A stretch of DNA of 64,000 nucleotides from Flaviflagellibacter deserti. GTDB lineage: Bacteria > Pseudomonadota > Alphaproteobacteria > Rhizobiales > Methylopilaceae. The notes below the pieces were generated by a model. The model did no database searches and was not told the origin of the DNA. It was given only the letters and a program-made list of their open reading frames with translations. Made by a program: the position numbers and the translations under genes. The DNA lies in the NCBI RefSeq assembly GCF_042652085.1, contig NZ_JBHSJF010000008.1:310001-374000 (forward strand), given 5' to 3'. Below, in pieces: positions 34,269 through 43,183 of the stretch (positions are counted from its first letter, which is position 1; each line of letters starts with the position of its first letter).

Positions 34269-34875
34269 CTCGGTCGTGTGTGTCGTTGACGATGATGCGG
34301 GAGCGCGCCAGTCGCTGAGTTTCCTGCTCGGCATGGCGGGCATGAAGGCGGAAGCCTTCGAAGCTGGCCCGCATTTTCTGGAATCCCGGGCTGCCGATAT
34401 CTGCAAATGCCTGATCGCTGATGTCCGCATGCCGCTGATGTCCGGCATCGAACTTCTGGACGCGATCAAGGCGCGGCGCCCTGAGCTCAGCGTCATCGTC
34501 ATAACCGGCCATGGCGACGTCCCGCTGGCAGTCGAGGCGATGAAATCCGGCGCGGCCGACTTCATCGAGAAGCCTTTCGACAATGAACGTCTGCTCTCGT
34601 CCGTGCGGGCGGCGATATCCCAGCCCAGCGAAGAGATGAATCCCGTCAAGGCGGCGATCGAGGAGCGGCTGAACACCTTGTCGAGCCGCGAGAGGCAGGT
34701 CCTGATGAGTCTCGTGCGCGGCAATCCGAACAAGATCGTCGCCTATGAACTCGGCATCAGCGCCCGCACGGTCGAGATCCACCGCGCGCATGTGATGTCG
34801 AAGATGCAGGCGAAGAGCCTGGCCGATCTCGTGCGCTTCGCGCTGGTCGCGGGCTGCCTCAACGAGCCGGGTTAG
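34258..34875 (+). CDS. fixJ: Response regulator FixJ
   Basis: FixJ activates fixK and other microaerobic genes. 205 residues. The receiver has acidic VVDDDAGARQSLSFLLG, the phospho-Asp in LIADVRMPLMSG and EKPFDNE. The C-terminal LuxR HTH reads LNTLSSRERQVLMSLVRGNP and ISARTVEIHRAHVMSKMQAK. It overlaps fixL by 11 bases and is its partner. Its stop overlaps by 4 bases with the convergent exporter gene. Confidence 0.93.
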   Translation: MADDSVVCVVDDDAGARQSLSFLLGMAGMKAEAFEAGPHFLESRAADICKCLIADVRMPLMSGIELLDAIKARRPELSVIVITGHGDVPLAVEAMKSGAADFIEKPFDNERLLSSVRAAISQPSEEMNPVKAAIEERLNTLSSRERQVLMSLVRGNPNKIVAYELGISARTVEIHRAHVMSKMQAKSLADLVRFALVAGCLNEPG

Positions 34876-35759
34876 GCCGCCTTCGCGGCGATGGCCGCGC
34901 CGCCGATGATCAACAGCGCCGCGACGATGATCGCGAGGCTCGATTCGGCCTGCCCGGTCAAGATCAGGAGCAGGGTCGAGACGAGCGGGGCTAGGTAGGA
35001 GAGCGCGCCGAGAAGCGGCAGGTTGCCGTGCTTGGTCGCATGATCCCAGGCGAAGAAGGCGAGGCCCGTCGGGCCGAGCCCGAGCGCGACGATCGCCAGC
35101 CATTGCCCGCCGTTCGGCGCGATTGTCGTTTCGAAGACCAGATGACAGATCGCGCCCGCGACGGCGATCGCGCCGCAGACACCGACGAGCATGCCGCTAG
35201 GCGTCGCGCCATATTTCCGGTTCGCGACCGAATAGCCCGACCAGACGAAGGCGCAGCCGAACGCGGCGAGATAGCCCATGGCCGCCCCCGCCGAGGCGGC
35301 TTCGGTGTTCTTGCCGAGGAACAGGCTGAACGTGCCGGCAAGGCCGAGCACTGCGCCGATCAGATGGGGGAGCCGCAATCGCTGCCCGGCGGCGAGCGTC
35401 GACAGCAGCACGATCAACAGAGGCCAGAGATAGGCGATCAGGCTCGCCTGCGCGGCGGGAGCGGCCGAGAGCGCGAAGAAATAGAGCGCGTGGTAGAGGA
35501 AGATGCCGACGAAAGCGGTCAGCCAGGGGGCCGCCGGCTGGCGAAGCTCGGCCAGACGTTCGCGCCCACCCATGGCGAGTGCCGCGAGGCCTGCGAGAAA
35601 GGCCACGCCGAAGGTCAGCGACAATAGCTCGAAGCTCGGAATGCCGTTCGCGTGGACGGTGAGCAGGGCAAGCGCCGCCCACAGCATGATCGCGACGAGG
35701 CCGATACCGGTCGCCCGCGCCTGGCCGGGACGCGCCGCTGTTTCGCTGAGTTCCGACAT
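34872..35759 (-). CDS. EamA/DMT superfamily exporter (YddG-like)
   Basis: A 295-residue inner-membrane protein with about ten hydrophobic helices in two EamA repeats, as in the YddG aromatic amino acid exporter. Visible segments include FLYHALYFFALSAAPAAQAS and LGLGPTGLAFFAWDHATKHG, the latter characteristic of YddG-type members. The exact substrate is unknown. An AraC regulator gene lies just upstream on the same strand (63 bp). Confidence 0.82.
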   Translation of the reverse strand: MSELSETAARPGQARATGIGLVAIMLWAALALLTVHANGIPSFELLSLTFGVAFLAGLAALAMGGRERLAELRQPAAPWLTAFVGIFLYHALYFFALSAAPAAQASLIAYLWPLLIVLLSTLAAGQRLRLPHLIGAVLGLAGTFSLFLGKNTEAASAGAAMGYLAAFGCAFVWSGYSVANRKYGATPSGMLVGVCGAIAVAGAICHLVFETTIAPNGGQWLAIVALGLGPTGLAFFAWDHATKHGNLPLLGALSYLAPLVSTLLLILTGQAESSLAIIVAALLIIGGAAIAAKAA

Positions 35760-35822
35760 TCCATCCTCCGCGCCGTCTCTAGCCCCGCCGGCGCGCTCCG
35801 GATTGGCGTTTCCTCGCGAAGT

Positions 35823-36575
35823 TTATGCAGAACCTCTCGCCGTGACGGCAAGGCGGGCGTTTCGCCGGTATTGCCCAGGAGTGATGCCGTCGGAGAGGCG
35901 CATGCGGCGGGTCAGGGCGCTTTGGTCCGTGTGTCCGGTTCGAGCGGCGATCTCGGCAATGGATAGGTCCGTTGCCGCGAGGAGCTGCCTCGCCTGGTCG
36001 AGCCGCAGTCGCGACAGAGCCGCATGGGGGCTTTCTCCCAAGGTTTGCTTGAAGAGAGCATGAAGGCGCGAAGGACTGACGCCGCAGGCAGATGCGATCT
36101 CCGCTATGCCAATCGACCTCGAGCTGTGCGCTCGCATGAACGACAAAGCGGTGTGGATCCGACCGTCGCGGCGATGGGACAGGCTCGAGATGAAGAGGCC
36201 GTTCCACGCCGAAATCGCTTCGGTCGTCAGGTCCTCGCGCGCGAGCCGGGCCTCCAGAAAGTCGATCAGGCCCTGAGTATCGGCGCCGATCGTGAAGAAC
36301 GGTGTCCCGACGAATGTATCGGCCATTCCTGTCGGCACGAATGCGTCCTCGACCGGAAGGTCGGCGACGATGAAGCGGTTCTTGCCGCGTGCGCTGAACG
36401 CATGCGTTTCGCCGGCGGCGATGAACACGCCGACGCCCTGCGAGACCTGTCCGTTGCGATGCTCGACCTCAAGGTCGAGGGCACCCCGGCACGGCAGCAC
36501 GATCTGATGATAATCGTGCCGGTGCAGATTCACCTGATCCGCGTAGGATCGCAGTTCGACGCAGATCCCGTTCAT
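35823..36575 (-). CDS. AraC family transcriptional regulator
   Basis: 250 residues. The N-terminal cupin-like sensing domain (LHRHDYHQIVLPCRGALDLE, GVGVFIAAGETHAF) precedes a C-terminal AraC HTH pair (GIAEIASACGVSPSRLHALF, then SIAEIAARTGHTDQSALTRR). It overlaps the MocR gene by 4 bases and precedes the YddG-like exporter by 63 bp. It probably controls one of these neighbouring exporters. Confidence 0.9.
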   Translation of the reverse strand: MNGICVELRSYADQVNLHRHDYHQIVLPCRGALDLEVEHRNGQVSQGVGVFIAAGETHAFSARGKNRFIVADLPVEDAFVPTGMADTFVGTPFFTIGADTQGLIDFLEARLAREDLTTEAISAWNGLFISSLSHRRDGRIHTALSFMRAHSSRSIGIAEIASACGVSPSRLHALFKQTLGESPHAALSRLRLDQARQLLAATDLSIAEIAARTGHTDQSALTRRMRLSDGITPGQYRRNARLAVTARGSA

Positions 36576-37972
36576 CGTGATTCCCGCATCGCGGCCTCGA
36601 GCACCTCGAACATCCGCTCATCCAAGGACTGCGAAACATTGAAACGCAAGAAGCCATTCGCGCTTCGTGATAGGCTGAAGGCATTGCCAGGTGCGAGCAC
36701 GACGTTCCGGGCGAGTGCCCGTTTCGCGATCTCGGCGGCGTCTAACCCCTCAGGGAGGCGGCACCATAGGAGCATGCCGGCTTCCGGCTCGATCCACGGT
36801 GTCAGGCCGAGTGGCGCCAACCGGGCGATCGTGGCGTCGCGTGCCCTGGAGAGGCGCACGCGCAGCCCCTCCATGTGTCTGCGATAGCTGCCGTCCTTGA
36901 GGATCGACAGGACAAGCTCGGCCGACATCCGGCTGCTGCCGAACGAGGTTGCGATCCGCAGATCCGTGAGACCCTCGATCCAGCCGCGCGGCGCGGCGAT
37001 GAAGCCGCAGCGGAGCGACGCCGAGAGCGTCTTGGAGAAACTGCCGATATGGACGACGCGGTCCAGCCCGTCGAACGCCGCGAGCCTCGGCGCCGGCGTC
37101 TGTTCGAAATCGGCGAAGATGTCGTCTTCGACGATGGTCAACCCGGCCTCGTCGGCCAGCTTGAGCACCTTGTGCGCCGTGACCGGCGAGAGCGTCGCGC
37201 CCGTCGGGTTCTGCAGCGCGGAATTGGTGATGTAGAGCCGCGGGCGGTGTTCGCTCAGTGCTCGGGCGAACAGGCCGATATCCGGTCCGCTCGGCGTATA
37301 CGGCACGCCGACGACCCTGGCCTGATGAGCGCGCAGCATGGAGTGGAAGTTGAAATAGCAGGGGTCGTCGACGAGCACGGTGTAGCCGGGCTGCAGCAGA
37401 TAGCGGCAGACGAGGTCGATCGCATGGGTGCCGGAATCGACGAGCAGGATTTGTTCGGGCGATGCCTCGATCCCGCGTTCCGCCATGCGGCGCGCCAGCA
37501 ATTGACGGAGCGGCGTCAGGCCGAGCGGGGAACCGTAATCGGCGAGTGTGGAATCATCGGCGCGCGAGAGCGCCCGCAGCGCCTTTCGCAGGGCGTCCTC
37601 CGGCATCCATGACGGAGGCAGCCAGCCGCAGCCGGGCTTCAGCACATCGTCGCCGGCTTCCAGCGATTGGCGCGCGATCCAGAACGGATCGACCGCCCGG
37701 TCGAGCGTCGGCCCGATCTCGGCGAGAGACAGAGGCGCCAGCGGTGCCGCGACATAGAAACCGGAGCCGGGCCGCGAGCGGATCGCGCCTTCGGCCGCGA
37801 GCCGGTCATAGGCCTCGACGACTGTCGAGTTGGAGACCCGCATCGTCTTCGCGAACGCACGTATGGATGGGAGTTTCGCGCCGGGCACGAGCGTTCGCGC
37901 GGCGATCCGGCCCCGGATCGTCGCCACCAGGCCGTCGGCAAGCGTGCCGTTGCCGATGACCCGCTCTTCCAT
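36572..37972 (-). CDS. MocR-type transcriptional regulator (GntR-aminotransferase fusion)
   Basis: MocR regulators combine a GntR winged helix with a fold-type I PLP aminotransferase domain used as a sensor. From ATG 37972 (CCGGAG 9 bases upstream) the protein has 466 residues. The HTH lies near residues 10-75 (LPSIRAFAKTMRVSNSTVVE). The aminotransferase-like domain has SGTHAIDLVCRYLLQPG, NSALQNPTGATLSP and the PLP-lysine region HIGSFSKTLSASLRCGF. It is divergent from the EamA exporter at 38074, its likely target, with a palindrome between them. Confidence 0.9.
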   Translation of the reverse strand: MEERVIGNGTLADGLVATIRGRIAARTLVPGAKLPSIRAFAKTMRVSNSTVVEAYDRLAAEGAIRSRPGSGFYVAAPLAPLSLAEIGPTLDRAVDPFWIARQSLEAGDDVLKPGCGWLPPSWMPEDALRKALRALSRADDSTLADYGSPLGLTPLRQLLARRMAERGIEASPEQILLVDSGTHAIDLVCRYLLQPGYTVLVDDPCYFNFHSMLRAHQARVVGVPYTPSGPDIGLFARALSEHRPRLYITNSALQNPTGATLSPVTAHKVLKLADEAGLTIVEDDIFADFEQTPAPRLAAFDGLDRVVHIGSFSKTLSASLRCGFIAAPRGWIEGLTDLRIATSFGSSRMSAELVLSILKDGSYRRHMEGLRVRLSRARDATIARLAPLGLTPWIEPEAGMLLWCRLPEGLDAAEIAKRALARNVVLAPGNAFSLSRSANGFLRFNVSQSLDERMFEVLEAAMRESR

Positions 37973-37994
37973 CTGTACCGCTCCGGAGCCCATT

Positions 37995-38012
37995 ACAGTT
38001 ATGCTAAACTGT
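37995..38012. promoter_or_regulatory. Candidate MocR operator
   Basis: A perfect palindrome ACAGTT-N6-AACTGT lies in the region between mocR and the divergent exporter. Copies of CTGTAC at 37973-37978 and 38009-38014 form a direct repeat with 36-bp spacing. MocR regulators typically bind repeated sites next to their own gene. This is a sequence observation with inferred function. Confidence 0.45.
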
Positions 38013-38073
38013 ACTCCACCGTATCTGGGAAATCCACGCTCGATCGCCGCATGAATGGCCATGGGAGATCGGA

Positions 38074-38937
38074 ATGGGTGAAGCGAATTCGGGCTGGATC
38101 AACGGCTTTCTCGGCGTCGTCATCTTCAGCGGCTCACTGCCGGCGACGCGAGTGGCAGTAATGGATTTCGATCCGATATTCCTGACCATGGCGCGTGCCG
38201 CCATTGCCGGGCTGCTCGGCGCGCTGCTCATACTGGCCTTCCGGGAAAGGCGTCCGGGTCGCGGCGATCTCGTTTCTCTGCTGATCGTCGCGCTTGGCGT
38301 GGTCGTCGGATTTCCGCTGCTGACAGCATTGGCGCTTCGGCACATCACCTCCGCCCATTCGATCGTCTTCATCGGCCTCCTGCCACTGTCGACCGCGATC
38401 TTCGCGGTGCTGCGCGGTGGCGAGCGGCCCCGGCCGGTCTTCTGGCTGTTTTCCGGTCTCGGCAGTCTCGCCGTCGTCGGCTTCGCCTTGGTGCAAAACG
38501 GTACGGCTTCGCTGACGGGTGATCTGATGATGCTCGGGGCAATCGTCGTCTGCGGTCTCGGCTATGCCGAGGGAGCGAAGCTCACACGCACGCTCGGCGG
38601 CTGGCAGGTCATCTCGTGGGCGCTGATCCTGTCGCTGCCCTTCACGGCGGCGCTCGCGATCGCCACCATGCCGGCGAGCTTTGCGGGCGTCGGCCAGCCG
38701 GCATGGCTCGGCCTCGGCTATGTCTCGACCTTCAGCATGCTGATCGGCTTCGTGTTCTGGTATCGCGGCCTCGCCCAGGGCGGCATCGCGGCGGTCGGGC
38801 AACTGCAACTGCTCCAGCCATTCATCGGCCTGACGCTGGCGGGTTGGCTGCTGCACGAGCCCGTCAGCGCATTGATGCTCGCGGTAACGATTTTCGTCGT
38901 GCTCTGCGTTGCCGGTGCGAGGAGATATGCCCGCTGA
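38074..38937 (+). CDS. EamA/DMT superfamily transporter, putative MocR target
   Basis: A 287-residue membrane protein with about ten hydrophobic helices in two EamA repeats (for example ALRHITSAHSIVFIGLLPLS and VGQLQLLQPFIGLTLAGWLL). GGGAGATCGGA precedes the ATG. It is divergent from the MocR gene, with a palindrome between, the common layout for MocR-regulated exporters. Substrate unknown; amino acid or amine-like compounds are plausible for this pairing. Confidence 0.87.
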   Translation: MGEANSGWINGFLGVVIFSGSLPATRVAVMDFDPIFLTMARAAIAGLLGALLILAFRERRPGRGDLVSLLIVALGVVVGFPLLTALALRHITSAHSIVFIGLLPLSTAIFAVLRGGERPRPVFWLFSGLGSLAVVGFALVQNGTASLTGDLMMLGAIVVCGLGYAEGAKLTRTLGGWQVISWALILSLPFTAALAIATMPASFAGVGQPAWLGLGYVSTFSMLIGFVFWYRGLAQGGIAAVGQLQLLQPFIGLTLAGWLLHEPVSALMLAVTIFVVLCVAGARRYAR

Positions 38938-38940
38938 TCG

Positions 38941-39948
38941 TCAGAATGGTCGGAGCAGGACCTGATCGCTCCAGACCGTGCTGCGGACCTCGGCGATGCC
39001 GATACCGGCGCGCTCGGCCAAGGGCCGGAACACTTCGATGCCCCGGAGGATCAGCTTGACCCGGCTGCCCTCGGCCAGCCGCTGGCGCGCCTCGTCGGCC
39101 CGGGTCACGGAACCGGCGACGAATTTTACGTTCGCGGCCTTCAGCGCGCTCAGATTGGCGACGATTGCCTCGTCGTTCCCATATTCGAACAGGCCGCCCT
39201 CGGAGCAGGCCGCCACGACGCCAGTCAGGCTGCCGAGCAGATTGCGAAGGACCGCCGTGTCGTTCCAGTCATAGGCCAGGTGTTCGAAGGAGATATCGAG
39301 CCCGGCGAGCTTGCGGCCGCGATCCTGCAACGCATGGAGGGCGTTGCGCCCGAAATACGGGCCGGGCTCGGCCATGTCGAGGACGTGGATCGTGAGCGGC
39401 CGGTTCAGCAGTTCCGGAGACGAGACCGCCAGCAGCATCAGGGCGTTGATGCTGTCCATCGCCGGCCCGCCCGCGATGTTGACGATATGCAGCGGGCGCT
39501 TGTCGTTCTCGGAGAGCTCCGCCCGCAGGCCATCCGCGATCAGGCGCGCGGTCTGCTGGGTCCGCATCCGCAGGAAGGTCGCATGCGGCGAGGACGCGAA
39601 TCTGCGGTCCATCGGCGTGTCGTGGGGCGGCACGAGATGGTCGCCGCCGAGCTTCATCACATAGGTGCTCATCCCGTCGAGGAACGAGCCCTTGGGGTCG
39701 AACAGGGCGCGCGCCAATCGGGATTTCTTCGCCGCCGATTTCAACAGGAGCCGCCAGATGAATTTCGGCACGCGGCGGCGCTGGCGCTCGCTCCTTTCGA
39801 TCTCGCGATTGAGTGCGGCGATCGTCTCCGCATCTTCCCGGATCGCAAACCGTGAATGCGCAATGTCCAGCACCGGCAGTTCGTAACCTTCGCGCGTCAT
39901 GGCGAAGGCCACGCCGTCGCGCTTCATGTCGTCGATAGCCGACGTCAT
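38941..39948 (-). CDS. Hypothetical protein with possible SAM-methyltransferase fold
   Basis: 335 residues, no signal peptide or membrane segment. The middle shows a Rossmann-like pattern: LHIVNIAGGPAMDSINALML in the place of a SAM-binding glycine loop, then LTIHVLDMAEPGPYFGRNAL with an acidic residue ending strand 2. Later come VAACSEGGLFEYGNDEAIVA and VKFVAGSVTRADEARQRLAE. The N-terminal ~130 residues match nothing I know. It is convergent with the EamA gene. I call a methyltransferase-like fold with low certainty. Confidence 0.6.
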   Translation of the reverse strand: MTSAIDDMKRDGVAFAMTREGYELPVLDIAHSRFAIREDAETIAALNREIERSERQRRRVPKFIWRLLLKSAAKKSRLARALFDPKGSFLDGMSTYVMKLGGDHLVPPHDTPMDRRFASSPHATFLRMRTQQTARLIADGLRAELSENDKRPLHIVNIAGGPAMDSINALMLLAVSSPELLNRPLTIHVLDMAEPGPYFGRNALHALQDRGRKLAGLDISFEHLAYDWNDTAVLRNLLGSLTGVVAACSEGGLFEYGNDEAIVANLSALKAANVKFVAGSVTRADEARQRLAEGSRVKLILRGIEVFRPLAERAGIGIAEVRSTVWSDQVLLRPF

Positions 39949-40306
39949 CGACCTAACCTCTCAACTCGATACTCTTTGGTCGTTTCGGAAACGTCCGGGT
40001 TCGGGTGCCGCTCCATTGGCTGGCCACCGCTCATGACCCGAGAAAATGCAGCGCTCCGTCCGGCCGTGTCGCAACGGCACACGGACGCTCTAGACGATCC
40101 GCGGATCACCGCACGAGCGTGGATGTATCAAAGGCTGTCGGATCGCTTGAAGTTTACAGATTGACACATGCCGCTCGCGGGGTGGGAAACTTCTGCGACA
40201 TCTCCGCCCCACCATGACGTCCTACCTACCGACCCTTGGACGGGGCTGCCGGGACGGAATCACCGTTGCCGCGGCACCGCCTGGGCGACTGCTGATGGAG
40301 GCCATG
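39949..40306. other. 358-bp intergenic region without a recognisable gene
   Basis: It lies between two divergent genes and probably holds both promoters. I see no RNA gene, clear operator or terminator. A frame starting at 40214 reads into the downstream gene, but it lacks a ribosome binding site. Confidence 0.5.
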
Positions 40307-41137
40307 ATGCTTTTCCACGAACGCGGCGCGTTGCCTGTTCGTTTAGGCAATTGGGCGATCGGCGTGCTCCTTGCGGTATCCGTTGCCCTGCCGCTTCCGG
40401 CGAGCGCGCAGCTCGTACCGGCCCAATACCAGCCGGAATCCGGCCAAGCCGGCAAGGATGTGGTCTGGGTGCCGACGCCTCAGGCTCTCGTCGATCGCAT
40501 GCTCGACATGGCGAAAGTCACCCCTAAGGACCGCCTGATCGATCTGGGGTCTGGCGATGGCCGGACCGTGATAACGGCCGCGAAGCGCGGGCTGACCGCC
40601 AGAGGCATCGAATACAATCCCGACATGGTGGCGCTGGCGCGGCGGAACGCGGCCGACGCCGAGGTCGCCGAGCGCGCGACTTTCGAACAGGCCGATCTCT
40701 TCGAAACCGATCTTTCGACGGCCGAGGTGATCACCCTGTTTCTGCTTCCCTCGATCAACGAGAAGCTCCGTCCGCGCATCCTCGAGCTCGCGCCCGGCAC
40801 GCGGATCGTTTCCAATACGTTCGATATGGGCGACTGGCCGGCTGACGAGACCTCGGTGGTCGGCGACGGTTGCGAGCGCTGGTGCCGCGCCCTGCTCTGG
40901 ATCGTTCCGGCCAAGGTCGATGGAGCCTGGCGGCTGGGTGAGCAGGAGTTGCGCCTCAGCCAGCGCTATCAGTCGTTCTCCGGCACCCTGGGTTCGGCGA
41001 CCATCGCCGATGCGAAGCTCGACGGCACGAAGATCTCCTTCACCGCCAACGGCGTCCGATACACCGGGACGGTGAGCGGCGACACGATGAAGGGCGATTC
41101 ATCGACGGGCAGTCCATGGTCCGCCTCACGCGGCTGA
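40307..41137 (+). CDS. Exported class I SAM methyltransferase-like protein
   Basis: From ATG 40307 (GGAGG 5 bases upstream) the protein has 276 residues. It starts with a hydrophobic segment and a typical cleavage site (LLAVSVALPLPASAQ), predicting export. The mature part has the SAM-binding motif RLIDLGSGDGRTVITAAKRG, then GIEYNPDMVALARRNAADAE. A beta-rich C-terminal ~75 residues follow (LSQRYQSFSGTLGSATIADA). A methyltransferase fold with an export signal is puzzling because SAM is cytoplasmic. It may instead be a membrane-anchored protein, or a different start may be used. Confidence 0.82.
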   Translation: MLFHERGALPVRLGNWAIGVLLAVSVALPLPASAQLVPAQYQPESGQAGKDVVWVPTPQALVDRMLDMAKVTPKDRLIDLGSGDGRTVITAAKRGLTARGIEYNPDMVALARRNAADAEVAERATFEQADLFETDLSTAEVITLFLLPSINEKLRPRILELAPGTRIVSNTFDMGDWPADETSVVGDGCERWCRALLWIVPAKVDGAWRLGEQELRLSQRYQSFSGTLGSATIADAKLDGTKISFTANGVRYTGTVSGDTMKGDSSTGSPWSASRG

Positions 41138-41167
41138 TTCCATTCACCTCTCTGGAAGGAACGAGCC

Positions 41168-42523
41168 GTGACCGATCACGCCAGCCCGTCCGTCGACAAA
41201 AGCCCCCGTCCCATCCTCTCCGTCGTCGACGGGATTTCCATGCTGGTCGGCATCGTCGTCGGGATCGGCATCTTCAAGACGCCGCAGATCGTCGCTGCCA
41301 ATGTCGGCAGCGAGGCGACGTTCCTCGCCGTGTGGCTGCTCGGCGGCGCGATTACCCTGGTTGGAGCGCTGGTCTATGCCGAACTGGGCTCCGCCCACCC
41401 GAACACCGGCGGGGAATATCATTTTCTCGACAAGGCCTTCGGCCGCACGACCTCGCTGATGTTCGCCTGGGCGAGGCTAACCGTCATCCAGACCGGCGCG
41501 ATCGCCGCGGTTGCATTCGTGTTCGGCGACTACGCTCAGCGCATCCTTTCCCTCGGCGATTGGGGTTCGGCGATTTATGCCAGCCTGGCGATCCTGATTT
41601 TCACCCTGATCAATCTGTTCGGGACGCCAAAGGGCCGGGGCGTCCAGCTGTTCTTCAGCGCGTTGACCATCCTGGGAGTCTCGACCATCGCCCTTGCCGG
41701 CATTCTGCATGATGGGGCGCCTCCGCAGCAGCCCGCTGCTTCCACAGCGCCGAGCGGCGCCGTCGGGCTCGCCATGGTCCTGATCCTGCTGACCTATGGC
41801 GGCTGGAACGAGACGGCCTATCTATCCGCGGAATTGAAAAATCCGAGGCGCAACCTTCCGCGTGTGCTGCTCTTCGGTATCGCCGTGATCACGGTTCTCT
41901 ACGTGCTGATCAATCTGGCCTACCTGAACGTCCTCGGTCTGGAAGGGCTCAGGCAGAGCGATGCCGTCGCGGCCGATGCGATGGCGCGAGTATTGGGCGA
42001 CGGCGGCTCCGCCTTTCTCGCGCTCGCGATCTGTGTCGCCGCGCTGAGCACGCTCAACGGAACGATCTTCACCGGCGCGAGGCTCTATTATTCCCTCGGT
42101 CGCGATCTGCCGCTCATCGGTCCGCTGGGCACCTGGCAGACCGAGAGGAACGCGCCGGTGAACGCCATCATCGCCCAGAGCGCGATCGCTCTCGCCCTCG
42201 TGCTCCTTGGCGCGGCAACGAGGACGGGCTTCCAGACGATCGTTGAATATACCGCGCCGGTATTCTGGTTTTTTCTGCTGCTGGTAGGGCTGGCCGCCCT
42301 GATCCTGCGGACGCCGGGCGCCCGGTCGGGTGAGGTCTTCCGCGTTCCGTTCTACCCGGCCGCTCCGCTGATCTTCAGTCTGACCTGCGCCTACCTGCTC
42401 TATTCGAGCGTGGTCTATACCGGCACGGGCGCGCTTCTCGGCGTCGGCGTCCTGCTGCTCGGGTTGCCGGTGGTGCTGGCGGACCGGGCGGGCGGGGTCT
42501 TTAGGGCGATCACCCGACCCTGA
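41168..42523 (+). CDS. APC family amino acid permease
   Basis: A 451-residue inner-membrane permease with about twelve hydrophobic helices. The N-terminus has the APC pattern ISMLVGIVVGIGIFKTPQIV with the GIGIF unwound-helix motif. Further blocks are LTYGGWNETAYLSAELKNPR and ARLYYSLGRDLPLIGPLG. The GTG start has GGAAGGA upstream. The substrate cannot be read from sequence. It stands 30 bp after the exported methyltransferase-like gene and may be co-transcribed. Confidence 0.9.
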   Translation: MTDHASPSVDKSPRPILSVVDGISMLVGIVVGIGIFKTPQIVAANVGSEATFLAVWLLGGAITLVGALVYAELGSAHPNTGGEYHFLDKAFGRTTSLMFAWARLTVIQTGAIAAVAFVFGDYAQRILSLGDWGSAIYASLAILIFTLINLFGTPKGRGVQLFFSALTILGVSTIALAGILHDGAPPQQPAASTAPSGAVGLAMVLILLTYGGWNETAYLSAELKNPRRNLPRVLLFGIAVITVLYVLINLAYLNVLGLEGLRQSDAVAADAMARVLGDGGSAFLALAICVAALSTLNGTIFTGARLYYSLGRDLPLIGPLGTWQTERNAPVNAIIAQSAIALALVLLGAATRTGFQTIVEYTAPVFWFFLLLVGLAALILRTPGARSGEVFRVPFYPAAPLIFSLTCAYLLYSSVVYTGTGALLGVGVLLLGLPVVLADRAGGVFRAITRP

Positions 42524-42560
42524 GCTTGGCCGATGAGGTGACGCTTGCGGACACCAGGGA

Positions 42561-43163
42561 TCAGATTTCGCCCTCCAGCGCGTCGAACGCTTCATGCAGT
42601 AGCTCGTCAAATGGACGTTTGCCGTCTTCCCTGCTCAAGGCATCGGACGCGAGACGCATCGCGCCAATGGCCATCATGGCAACGAGTCTGAGTCCAGTTT
42701 CGCGCTCAGGCTTCGGCCATCGTTCCCGCAGAGCCGCAAACAGCGCCTTCTCGTGCTGGATGTAGGACGCTTGCTTTCGAGCCTGAACCGCTTCGCTGGA
42801 ACGCATCAAGCGGTCGATAGCGATCATGTCGTCGGCAGGGATGGGCGCGCAAACCTTCAGTATCGCATCGCGGATAGCGTGAAGAGGTCGCTTGTCCTGC
42901 GGCTCTTCCCGCAGCGCGGCGACGAGCATGTCGCCCATGCCGTTTTGCAGGGACAGCAGAATGTCGTCCTTCGATTTGAAATAATAGAAGAACGTCCTCC
43001 GTGAGATGCCCGCCTTGGCCGCGATCTCGTCGAGCGTCGTCGCCTCATAGCCCTTCTCGATGAAGAGGCACATTCCGGCATCAGTGATGCGCCGCAGGGT
43101 TTCGCGGCGCTTGTGTTCCCGCAAGCCTTCGCGGGGCGCGTTCTGGTCGCTGCTCCTTGTCAT
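42561..43163 (-). CDS. TetR family transcriptional repressor
   Basis: 200 residues. The N-terminal HTH is typical: RRITDAGMCLFIEKGYEATT followed by DEIAAKAGISRRTFFYYFKS. The C-terminal ligand-binding half is helical and variable. It is divergent from an SDR oxidoreductase gene with a 77-bp region between, which contains a duplicated repeat. It is very likely the local repressor of that enzyme gene and of itself. Confidence 0.93.
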   Translation of the reverse strand: MTRSSDQNAPREGLREHKRRETLRRITDAGMCLFIEKGYEATTLDEIAAKAGISRRTFFYYFKSKDDILLSLQNGMGDMLVAALREEPQDKRPLHAIRDAILKVCAPIPADDMIAIDRLMRSSEAVQARKQASYIQHEKALFAALRERWPKPERETGLRLVAMMAIGAMRLASDALSREDGKRPFDELLHEAFDALEGEI

Positions 43164-43183
43164 GGAAAATGGCCTGTTGAAAA

